Positions 50,258-57,962 of a DNA stretch of 64,000 bases are shown here, one piece after another. Each line of letters opens with the position of its first letter. Position 1 is the stretch's first letter. The position numbers and the translations under genes were made by a program. This DNA is from JAGWBG01 sp034421095 (lineage in GTDB: Bacteria; Chloroflexota; Dehalococcoidia; Lucifugimonadales; JAGWBF01): contig DAOUKR010000033.1 in NCBI GenBank assembly GCA_034421095.1, positions 62,001 to 126,000 on the forward strand, in the 5' to 3' direction. The notes under the pieces were generated by a model. The model had not been told where the DNA came from. It worked only from the letters and a program-made list of their open reading frames with translations, and did not search any database.

Positions 50258-51421
50258 TTACCTGCTGCTGGCATAGTCCTGACGCGCCTTGTTGACTGCT
50301 GCGGTCCTCAGGTCTTGCAGGTACCCCCGGTGGTCCGTGCCCCAAGCGTGGGATGCGGTCACCCCGGCCAGGGTACCCTGAAACTGGGGTCTTACGTAGC
50401 GGGCGAGCAGCTCGTAACTGTGGAGAATCTTCTCCCGGGGTGCCCACTCGTGGCCCAGAACCAGGAAGCCCCCGAATCCGCCACTCCTCTCGTAGATGCG
50501 TCGAATGCTCTGCACACAGTCATCGGGCGTACCCACTATCCACATCCCTGCGTCAGTCATACGCTCAATGATCTCTTCTGGGGGACAGTCCACGTACCCA
50601 GGGTATCCCAGACTGTTTTCGATGTACTCTCGCTGGTAGCGCGCCGCGCCCTCCCTGGCGTCATCCATGGCCTCCTTGCGGCTCTCCGCCAGGTGTACGG
50701 GGACAACTATCCGCCAGTCCTCGCGACTCATCGTCTTTCCGTGCTTCGCAGCCGACTCTTCAGCGATGGACCACAGGTTCCTGGGGTCCGACTCGCCAGA
50801 CGAGTCGAAGGGGAAGCTCACCGACAGCACCGCCGCCCCATGCTTGCCCGCCAGGGCCACGCCCGACGGCGACCTGGTGGCGGCTACTGCGATGGGCATG
50901 TAGGGAGTCTGATAGGGTTTAAGCTGAAGCAACGCCTCCTTTAGCTCGAACCAGTCGCTCTTGTAGGTAATGGGCTCCGTCTCGGTAAACAGCCGGAGGA
51001 TTATTCCCAGGGCTTCGTCCATCCGCTCCCGGAGCACGATAGGGTCCAAACCCAGCATGTACGCGTCGGAGGCCAGGGACCCGGGGCCTACCCCCAACAT
51101 CACCCGGCCCCTGGTCAGGTGGTCCAGCAAGGCCATCCGATCAGCTACCATCAGAGGGTGGTGGTAGGGCAGGCTGATGACGCCTGTGCCCAGCTTTATG
51201 TGGCGAGTGCGCTCCGCGGCAACGGCCATGAACAGCTCGGGAGAACCTATCGTCTCCCACCCTACGCTGTGGTGTTCGCCTATCCAGGCCTCGTCGTAGC
51301 CCAGGCTATCCAACCACTGCACCAACTCAATGTCCCGGTCCAGGGCCAGGGTTGGGTCCTCACCCAGGGGATGCATTGGAGGCAAGAAAAGCCCGAATTT
51401 CATTCTACAAGGGGAGTCCAT
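50258..51421 (-). CDS. LLM-class flavin-dependent oxidoreductase
   Basis: A 387-residue luciferase-like protein: MKFGLFLPPMHPLGEDP, LDSLGYDEAWIGEHHSVGWE, IKLGTGVISLPYHHPLMVADRMALLDHLTRGRVMLGVGPG, and MWIVGTPDDCVQSIRRIYE. EHHS(V)GWE and the HPLMVADR block are typical of the alkanal or limonene monooxygenase-like branch. AGGAG precedes ATG 51421. It forms a minus-strand run with amidohydrolase (upstream) and asparaginase (downstream). Confidence 0.92.
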   Translation of the reverse strand: MDSPCRMKFGLFLPPMHPLGEDPTLALDRDIELVQWLDSLGYDEAWIGEHHSVGWETIGSPELFMAVAAERTRHIKLGTGVISLPYHHPLMVADRMALLDHLTRGRVMLGVGPGSLASDAYMLGLDPIVLRERMDEALGIILRLFTETEPITYKSDWFELKEALLQLKPYQTPYMPIAVAATRSPSGVALAGKHGAAVLSVSFPFDSSGESDPRNLWSIAEESAAKHGKTMSREDWRIVVPVHLAESRKEAMDDAREGAARYQREYIENSLGYPGYVDCPPEEIIERMTDAGMWIVGTPDDCVQSIRRIYERSGGFGGFLVLGHEWAPREKILHSYELLARYVRPQFQGTLAGVTASHAWGTDHRGYLQDLRTAAVNKARQDYASSR

Positions 51422-51526
51422 CGCATCACTCTCCTGACAGCCGGGACTTAGCAAAAACCAGCCACTTGCGCCCTTACAACGTAGAGCACCTGGAAGACGC
51501 TCGGATAGTGAGTATCACCTGCCCGA

Positions 51527-52639
51527 TTAGCCCAGCCCGTAGTAGCTGGCGCAGTTGTCCCACAGCAGCTTGCGCTTGCTCTCATCGGAGAGGGGCAAGC
51601 TCAGGAACTTGTCAACGGAGTCGGGAAACTTGGAGTCGGGATGGGGGAAATCTGTGGAGAACACTATATGGTCGTCTCCCATCCAGTCAATGGCGTACTT
51701 GGCCGGCTCCTCGTCACACTCGATGGACACGAAGCATTGACGCTTGAAGTACTCACTGGGAGCCATCTTCAGTTCGGGGGCATAGACCCCGCCAAGCCGC
51801 TCCCAGTGCTCGTCCAGTCGCCACAGCACAAAGGGGACCCAACTACAGTTCCCCTCCAGGAAGCCGACCCGGAGGTCGGGGTGGCGCTCCAGTATGCCGC
51901 CGCCACAGAAAGCCATGAGTGCCAACGCCTGCTCAAAGGGGTGGGTGACGGTATGCCGCAGCATGGCGTTGGAGCCGAACCTGCTTCCCACCTGGGGGAG
52001 AAGGGGTCCCTGACTCTCGTGGAACCCCAGGGAAATGCCCTGCTCCTCAATTGTGGCCCACAGGGGCTCGTAGTAGGTGTCGTACCAGTTCCGACCGCCT
52101 ACCAGGTTCGGCCTCAGAAATACGGCCTTGAAACCCAACTCTCTGGAGCACCTCTTAGTTTCCGACACGGCCTCCTCGATGTCGAAGGGGGAGACCATAC
52201 CGGCTGCCAGCAGTCGGCTGGGGTCTTCCTGGCAGAAATCGTAGAGCCAGTTGTTGTACGCTCTGGCGATGGCGTTGGCCAGATTGGGGTCCATTCCTTC
52301 GATGGCCACTCCACAGAGGCCCCTGGACGGGTAGATCACGGCTATGTCAACCCCCTCCTGGTCCATGGCTTCAAGCTGGAGCTTGGAAGTCCAGCCACCC
52401 TCCCGAAACCTCTTGTAAACGTCTTCAGTCAGCGTCATTTCCTTGGTGGCCAGCCTTTCATCAGTCCCCAGGACCGTAGGCACTACCTTGCCGTCTATCT
52501 CGATACGCATGTCCAGCGTGAAATCGTACAGACCCTTGACACGGCCTTTGTAGGGCTCATCCAGATACCTGTCCCAGAGGTCCGCCGGCTCCATAATGTG
52601 AATGTCGCTGTCCAGAATCTTGAAGCCATTCTTCGCCAT
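51527..52639 (-). CDS. Amidohydrolase-family (ACMSD-like) metal-dependent hydrolase
   Basis: A 370-residue protein homologous to the one at 31390-32508: ILDSDIHIMEPADLWDRYL at the start (metal-binding DxHxxEP), VDIAVIYPSRGLCG, ISLGFHESQGPLLP with the barrel histidine, HPDLRVGFLEGNCSWVPF, and HIVFSTDFPHPDSKFP with the late metal-site Asp. Its substrate is unknown. AGGAG precedes the ATG. It heads an operon-like run with the LLM oxidoreductase. Confidence 0.9.
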   Translation of the reverse strand: MAKNGFKILDSDIHIMEPADLWDRYLDEPYKGRVKGLYDFTLDMRIEIDGKVVPTVLGTDERLATKEMTLTEDVYKRFREGGWTSKLQLEAMDQEGVDIAVIYPSRGLCGVAIEGMDPNLANAIARAYNNWLYDFCQEDPSRLLAAGMVSPFDIEEAVSETKRCSRELGFKAVFLRPNLVGGRNWYDTYYEPLWATIEEQGISLGFHESQGPLLPQVGSRFGSNAMLRHTVTHPFEQALALMAFCGGGILERHPDLRVGFLEGNCSWVPFVLWRLDEHWERLGGVYAPELKMAPSEYFKRQCFVSIECDEEPAKYAIDWMGDDHIVFSTDFPHPDSKFPDSVDKFLSLPLSDESKRKLLWDNCASYYGLG

Positions 52640-52721
52640 GTCACTCTCCTGGCATATAATTCCAAGTCAACCGCATTTCACACGGACCCAGCTACGGCAG
52701 AGCCTTCCACCATGCCTCTCT

Positions 52722-52750
52722 GGACTCCGGCCTTCGCCGGAGTGACGATT
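52722..52750. repeat. REP-like repeat
   Basis: GGACTCCGGCCTTCGCCGGAGTGACG. The rest of the gap 52640-52977 is AT-richer and holds GTATACTGT twice (about 52826 and 52880). Confidence 0.7.
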
Positions 52751-52856
52751 GACGATGCGCCTCCTAAACCTAAATGCGATTGCCTGGCATGTAATTCCCT
52801 TGAGGAGTTTATACAGGGGATTTTTGTATACTGTCAAGTGATAGCGGTCTTATGCC

Positions 52857-52886
52857 TTGTGCGAACCCGTCCGAGGAAAGTATACT
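52857..52886 (+). promoter_or_regulatory. Possible promoter of the membrane protein at 52978
   Basis: TTGTGC (52857-52862) and TATACT (52881-52886) are 18 bases apart, about 90 bases ahead of the gene. Confidence 0.45.
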
Positions 52887-52977
52887 GTAGTGCGCTCCTT
52901 GAGATGCAACAATCCCTGTTCCGCCCCTTTGCGGAACGCTACACAACCTTTTGGCGACCTACAGGAGACCTGAATAC

Positions 52978-54039
52978 TTGCTGTCCACCCGCCGCTTCTG
53001 GTTGGGACTCATAATAACCGCTGGATTGCTCTTCCTATTCCTATGGAAAGTGGACTTTGAAGAGACAGGAAGGGAGTTACGAGAGGCCAACTACGCCTAT
53101 TTCGTTCCCGCTGTCCTGGTCTACTTCGCCTCTCTGGGGTTTCGCTCCCTGCGCTGGCACTTCCTGTTGCTGCATCTCAAGTCCGTGCCCCCCTGGAGAC
53201 TGTATTCGGTAGTAGCCATAGGTTATCTTGCCAACAACATATTGCCGATTCGACTCGGCGAGCTGGTGAGGGCCCACTCCCTGGGCGAGAAAGAAGAGAT
53301 AAACAAGGCATCCGCCCTGTCCACTATCGCCGTTGAGAGGATGGTAGACGGCCTCACCCTCATCCTTTTCATTGCGGTCGCCTGGCCCTTTCTCCCATGG
53401 ACTGATGTCCTGCGGACCGATACCGGAGACATCAACGCCCTTTGGATAGTCTTGAGCATTCTCGTTGCCCTGGTGTTTGTTGCCGGTTTTCTGGCCATGT
53501 TTCTGTTTGCCACGTCGCCTGCTCTGGGCCACAGGCTGGCCCACCTGCTGGCAGCGGTCTCGCCCAAGAGTTTTCGTCCCAGGATGGAGAGCCTGGTCTA
53601 TCTCCTGATAGAGGGACTGGGGGCTTTAAGAAGCCCTCGCAAGATACTGCTTATCGCCGTCTTATCGGCACCTGTATGGCTCCTCGAGGCTGCCGTGTAC
53701 CATATAATTGCCGTCTCCTTTGAACTGGACCTTCCCTTCCAGGTAATCCTGCTGGTTACGGCCACGTCCAACCTGGCAACAGCTATCCCGTCCAGCATAG
53801 GTGGCATAGGGCCCTTCGAGGTGGTGGCGAAGAGTACCCTCGTAGCCTTCGGGATATCGGGAGAAGCGGCGGCGGCCTACTCATTCTTTGTCCACATTAT
53901 AGCCTTGTGGCTTCCCGTCAACATCCTTGGACTGTTCTTCCTGGGGAAGGAAAATCTCACCCTCTCCCAGCTTGCAAGGACCAGACGGATAGACATGTCC
54001 TCCAGGGAAGCCAGCCTGGGAAAGGGGCCTGATACATAA
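52978..54039 (+). CDS. LPG synthase-type flippase-domain membrane protein
   Basis: A protein of about 353 residues from the lysylphosphatidylglycerol synthase transmembrane (UPF0104) family: FWLGLIITAGLLFLFLWKVDF, then LREANYAYFVPAVLVYFASLGFRSLRW, then NNILPIRLGELVRAHSLGEK (conserved PxRxGE), ALSTIAVERMVDGLTLILF, and SSIGGIGPFEVVAKSTLVAFGI. It may move a lipid or polyprenyl sugar across the membrane. The start is uncertain: AGGAG lies 10 bases before TTG 52978, and TTG 52951 is upstream. The FAD oxidoreductase gene follows after 1 base. Confidence 0.85.
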   Translation: MLSTRRFWLGLIITAGLLFLFLWKVDFEETGRELREANYAYFVPAVLVYFASLGFRSLRWHFLLLHLKSVPPWRLYSVVAIGYLANNILPIRLGELVRAHSLGEKEEINKASALSTIAVERMVDGLTLILFIAVAWPFLPWTDVLRTDTGDINALWIVLSILVALVFVAGFLAMFLFATSPALGHRLAHLLAAVSPKSFRPRMESLVYLLIEGLGALRSPRKILLIAVLSAPVWLLEAAVYHIIAVSFELDLPFQVILLVTATSNLATAIPSSIGGIGPFEVVAKSTLVAFGISGEAAAAYSFFVHIIALWLPVNILGLFFLGKENLTLSQLARTRRIDMSSREASLGKGPDT

Positions 54040-54040
54040 T

Positions 54041-55363
54041 ATGAGAGTAGGCATCATTGGTGGTGGAGCGGCCGGTCTGTCGGCTGCCTTCGAGCTTATG
54101 AAGAAGGGCCACCAGGCCCACGTCTACGAACGTGCGCCTTTTCTCGGGGGGCAGGCGTCCACTTTCGACGTGGGCGGGGGTCGCCTGGAGCGTGGTTATC
54201 ACCATCTGTTTATGAGCGATACCCACATGGTGGACCTGATTCACGAGTTGGGAATTGGACACAAGCTCGCCTGGATTGAGTCAAAGGTCGGGTTCTACCA
54301 CGGGGGTAAGATATGGAAGTTCGCCTCGCCCATGGACCTGCTCAAGTTCACTCCTTTGAGCCTCTCCGACAGGCTTCGGCTGGGGCTGGTAACCCTCTAC
54401 CTACAGAGGGTCAGAAACGGCCTCAAGTTCGAGGGTGTGACCGCCGCCGAATGGCTGCAAAAACGAGTGGGCAAGCGAGCCTATGAGGTGGTCTGGGAAC
54501 CCATGCTCCGTGGAAAGTTCGGGGAGCACTACGGCGATATTAGCATGACGTGGCTATGGGGGAAGATTTACCTGCGGGTGGCGTCCAGAGGCAAACCCTG
54601 GGAGAAGGAGCGGCTGGGCTATCCGATGGGCAGCTTCGGGGAGGTATTCGATACCCTGGGAGAGCGCATCACGGAGATGGGTGGCGAGGTCCACGTCTCG
54701 GCAGGAGTGCGCCGGGTAGTGGTGGAGGATGGCAGGGCAACAGGGCTGGAGGTAGAAATGACAAGGGGGGAATCGGAGGTGAGACCCTACGACGCCGTCA
54801 TTGCCACTACACCGTCCCACATATTTACCCGGCTGGTCCCGCCCTTGCCCGAGGCGTACGCGAGCAAGCTGACCAACGTGACCTACCTGTCGGCGGTGTT
54901 GATGGTCCTGGCCCTGGACCGGCCTCTGTCTCACATGTACTGGCTCAACGTAGCCGACCGTTCCATGCCCTTTGTTGGCATAATCGAGCAGACCAACTTT
55001 GTGGACACCTCCCTTTACGGGGGCAAGCACGTGGTATACTTCTCCAACTATCCCAGCTTGCAAAACCCCCTCTATCAGATGAGCGGGGAGGAGTTGCTTG
55101 AGAGCTTTCTCCCCCACCTGCGGAGAATCAACCCCGGCTTCGACCCATCCTGGATTGAGGAATACTATCACCACAAGGTAGATGCGGCCCAGCCAATTAT
55201 CGGGGTTAACTACAGCCAGCGCATACCCGACCTTCGCACTCCCATCAGGGACCTCTATCTTGCCAACACAACCCAGATATACCCTGAGGACAGGGGGACC
55301 AACTATAGCGTCAGGCTTGGCAAGGAGGTAGCTGCACTGGCCCTGAAAGACCACAACCTTTGA
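54041..55363 (+). CDS. FAD-dependent amine oxidase/phytoene desaturase-like oxidoreductase
   Basis: A 440-residue flavoprotein with the dinucleotide-binding start MRVGIIGGGAAGLSAAFELMKKGHQAHVYE, then GGQASTFDVGGGRLERGYHHLF, and the C-terminal DLYLANTTQIYPEDRGTNYSVRLGKEVA, which binds FAD again. The middle has GYPMGSFGEVFDTLGERITEMGGEVH. Related proteins act on isoprenoid or sugar-lipid substrates. It follows the flippase-like gene by 1 base, which hints at a shared lipid-glycan pathway (inference). Confidence 0.87.
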   Translation: MRVGIIGGGAAGLSAAFELMKKGHQAHVYERAPFLGGQASTFDVGGGRLERGYHHLFMSDTHMVDLIHELGIGHKLAWIESKVGFYHGGKIWKFASPMDLLKFTPLSLSDRLRLGLVTLYLQRVRNGLKFEGVTAAEWLQKRVGKRAYEVVWEPMLRGKFGEHYGDISMTWLWGKIYLRVASRGKPWEKERLGYPMGSFGEVFDTLGERITEMGGEVHVSAGVRRVVVEDGRATGLEVEMTRGESEVRPYDAVIATTPSHIFTRLVPPLPEAYASKLTNVTYLSAVLMVLALDRPLSHMYWLNVADRSMPFVGIIEQTNFVDTSLYGGKHVVYFSNYPSLQNPLYQMSGEELLESFLPHLRRINPGFDPSWIEEYYHHKVDAAQPIIGVNYSQRIPDLRTPIRDLYLANTTQIYPEDRGTNYSVRLGKEVAALALKDHNL

Positions 55364-55375
55364 CGACGTATTTTG

Positions 55376-55404
55376 TTGAAAGCCCGCACGCCTTATGTTA
55401 CTAT
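55376..55404 (+). promoter_or_regulatory. Promoter upstream of the NuoE/F operon
   Basis: TTGAAA (55376-55381) and TACTAT (55399-55404) are exactly 17 bases apart, about 145 bases ahead of the NuoE-like gene. Confidence 0.6.
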
Positions 55405-55549
55405 TGCTTAGCGTGGCAGCTAGTTACAAAATTCACGACCTGTTAGGAATAGCCCCTATTCCGGTCTCTCTCCCAGTGGGAGAGGAATGTTCGGAGGGCT
55501 GGGCAGGGGCATCACACTGACCGAGTCCCAATACTGGGGGCAATAAGTA

Positions 55550-56035
55550 GTGACCACCGATGCGGAAGGGCTCAAAGAGCGGGTAAACAAAGCCCTCAAC
55601 TCCCAAGACCAGAGCACCATAACCCTCCTCTCATCCCTGCTGGTCGTCCATGACGAGTTGGGGTACATGCCCGAGGAAGCGGTAGAGGAGGTAGCCAGGT
55701 ATACCAACTCCACCATCAACGATGTCTGGGGTGTGGCATCCTTCTACACCAACTTCAGGTTCACGCCGCCCGGAACCCATACGGTAGAGCTATGCTGGGG
55801 CCCTTCCTGCCACGTCATGGGGGCTATGCCGGTGGTGAAGGCCGTTCTGGATACCCTGGGGCTGGATTCCGAGGGCGATACCCCCGATGGCAAGATGACG
55901 GTGAGATTCAACACGTGCCTCGGAGCCTGCGCTCAGGGGCCGGTGATAAGCGTAGACCACAAGCTGATGGGCAGGCTCTCCCCCGACGTGGCAAAGCAGG
56001 TGATCGCGGGTCTGGACGGAGAAGGGGTTGAGTAG
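55550..56035 (+). CDS. NuoE-like [2Fe-2S] thioredoxin-fold subunit
   Basis: A 161-residue electron-transfer protein: helical start (LLSSLLVVHDELGYMPEEAVEEVARYTN), then WGVASFYTNFRFTPPGTHTVELCWGPSCHVMGAM with two cluster cysteines and VRFNTCLGACAQGPVISVD with the other two. It begins at GTG 55550. The NuoF-like gene starts inside its end (8-base overlap). Together they form a soluble NADH-oxidising pair as in NAD-linked formate dehydrogenases and hydrogenases. Confidence 0.93.
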   Translation: MTTDAEGLKERVNKALNSQDQSTITLLSSLLVVHDELGYMPEEAVEEVARYTNSTINDVWGVASFYTNFRFTPPGTHTVELCWGPSCHVMGAMPVVKAVLDTLGLDSEGDTPDGKMTVRFNTCLGACAQGPVISVDHKLMGRLSPDVAKQVIAGLDGEGVE

Positions 56036-57740
56036 GAGCTTCGAGGACATACGGGCAGAGTCCGACCGCCGGTGGCAGGTCCTTACGGACGGCCAGGTTC
56101 CCTGGATACGGGTGGGCACGGCCCTGAGCGGGAAGGCGGCCGGCGCCGACCGTGTGATTGAGCTTATCCATCAAGAGCTGCGTCAACATAACGTAGAGGC
56201 CGTCGTCAGCGAGGTGGGCTGTCTGGGACTGTGCTATGCCGAGCCGCTGATTGATATAACGATGACCAACGGGTCGAGGCTCTTTTACGGCCCGGTTACA
56301 CCGAGCGAGGTTCCCGCGATTATATACTCCCATGTGGTGCGGAATGCACCGGTGGCCGACCTTGCCCTGGGGTATCTGGGTGGAGAGGGGCTTGACGGCG
56401 TTCAAGACCTCAATCAGTGCCCCATGATGAGGAACCAGCAGCGTATAGCCCTGCGGAATGCCGGCAACATAGACCCCTGCGACATCTATCAGTACGTAGC
56501 CAACGGCGGCTACGGCGCTCTGCATAAGGCCCTGAGCAGCATGACCCCGGAGGAGACCCTGGAGGAGGTCAACAAGTCGGGTTTGAGGGGGCGCGGGGGC
56601 GCTGCCTTTCCGACGGCCACCAAGTGGAGCTTCCTGGCAAGGTCGTCTGAGCCGGTCAAATATATCCTGTGCAATTGTGAGGAGGGAGACCCCGGGGCCT
56701 TCAACGATAAGGGCATCCTGGAGAGCGACCCCCATACCCTCCTGGAGGGGATGGCGCTGGCAGGTTACGTGACCGGAGCCAACTACGGGTACGTGTTCAT
56801 ACGCCACGGCCACGATGTGCCTATAGATCGCACCCGGGAGGCAATCCGCCAGGCCCAGGAGTTGGGCATTCTAGGAGACAATATCTTCGGCTCAGGCTTC
56901 AGCTTCAACATAGAGGTGGCCCTCACCGGCGACTCCTACGTGTCAGGCGAGGAGACGGCTTTGATGGAGGCCATAGAAGGGAGCCGGGCCATGCCCCGGT
57001 TCCGGCCACCCTTTCCGGCACAGGTGGGTCTCTTTGGCAAACCAAGCAACATAAATAACGTAAAGACCCTTGCCTACGTTCCCCCGATAATAGACAAGGG
57101 CGGCGATTGGTTCGCTGGAATAGGTCAGAACCGGAGCAAGGGCACCGCCATCCTGTGCCTTACGGGAAATCTGACCTACACCGGGATGGTGGAAATACCC
57201 CTTGGGATGACCCTCAGGCAGGTGATATACGATGTTGCGGGTGGAGTGCCCAACGGCAAAACCCTGAAGCTCCTCCAGACGGGCGGCCCCCTGGGGGGTG
57301 TGCTCAGTGCCGAGCAGCTGGACATATCCCTGGATTTTGAGGAGATGGCCCAAGCCGGAGCTATTCTGGGGTCGGGCGGCATCATCGCCGCCGACGAGGA
57401 CACCTGCGCCGTAGACATGACCCGCTCACTCATTGCCTTCTGCCAGTTCGAGTCCTGCGGCAAGTGCTTCCCGTGCAGGCTGGGAATGACCCACATCCTG
57501 GAAATGCTGGAGCGGATATGCCGCTTTGAGAGTGATCCCGGAGACCTGGATATGATGCGTCAGGTGGGCCAGAACATGCAGGCGGGCTCCCTGTGCGGCC
57601 ACGGACAGCTGGGGTTCAACCCGGTGTCCTCGGCCCTGCGCTATTTCGGCGACGAGTTCCGCGAGCACATGGTCGAGAAGCGGTGCCCGACTGGAACCTG
57701 CATGACCGCTAGGTACTCTCCCCAAAGTACCCGGAGATAA
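56028..57740 (+). CDS. NuoF-like NADH-binding FMN/[4Fe-4S] subunit
   Basis: A 570-residue diaphorase subunit. The N-terminal thioredoxin-like [2Fe-2S] domain is degenerate: VRVGTALSGKAAGA lacks the usual cysteines and only GCLGLCYAEPL remains. The FMN/NADH domain is intact (GLRGRGGAAFPTATKWSF, CNCEEGDPGAFNDKGILESDPHTLLEGM, GDSYVSGEETALMEAIEG), and the [4Fe-4S] motif is ESCGKCFPCRLGM plus SLCGHGQLG. The end is ...CPTGTCMTARYSP. It begins at TTG 56028. No membrane subunits of complex I are nearby. Confidence 0.93.
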   Translation: MSRSFEDIRAESDRRWQVLTDGQVPWIRVGTALSGKAAGADRVIELIHQELRQHNVEAVVSEVGCLGLCYAEPLIDITMTNGSRLFYGPVTPSEVPAIIYSHVVRNAPVADLALGYLGGEGLDGVQDLNQCPMMRNQQRIALRNAGNIDPCDIYQYVANGGYGALHKALSSMTPEETLEEVNKSGLRGRGGAAFPTATKWSFLARSSEPVKYILCNCEEGDPGAFNDKGILESDPHTLLEGMALAGYVTGANYGYVFIRHGHDVPIDRTREAIRQAQELGILGDNIFGSGFSFNIEVALTGDSYVSGEETALMEAIEGSRAMPRFRPPFPAQVGLFGKPSNINNVKTLAYVPPIIDKGGDWFAGIGQNRSKGTAILCLTGNLTYTGMVEIPLGMTLRQVIYDVAGGVPNGKTLKLLQTGGPLGGVLSAEQLDISLDFEEMAQAGAILGSGGIIAADEDTCAVDMTRSLIAFCQFESCGKCFPCRLGMTHILEMLERICRFESDPGDLDMMRQVGQNMQAGSLCGHGQLGFNPVSSALRYFGDEFREHMVEKRCPTGTCMTARYSPQSTRR

Positions 57741-57797
57741 AAACGCAGGAGGCCTTGCTGTCAGAGGATGTTCTCAAAGTAACTATCAGACCTCCTC

Positions 57798-57945
57798 TCC
57801 TTTGACGGGACCCGCCCCTGTCTGCCGACAGGCAGGTCGGCGGGCAGGAAGGATTGGTGTGAGGGTGAATCCCTCTGATTCCCTCATCCTGGCCTTCTCC
57901 CCTTGTGGGAGAAGGGACTTTGCAAACACCCTCTTGAATAATGGC
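57798..57945. repeat. Mixed repeats before the FdhA-like gene
   Basis: GACGGGACCCGCCCC followed by CTGCCGACAGGCAGG and GGCGGGCAGGAAGGATTG (57805-57857; the same layout is near 15945-15980), then CATCCTGGCCTTCTCCCCTT GTGGGAGAAGGGACTTTG (57885-57922). Confidence 0.7.
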
Positions 57946-57962
57946 CGACTCGGAAGTGGAAT

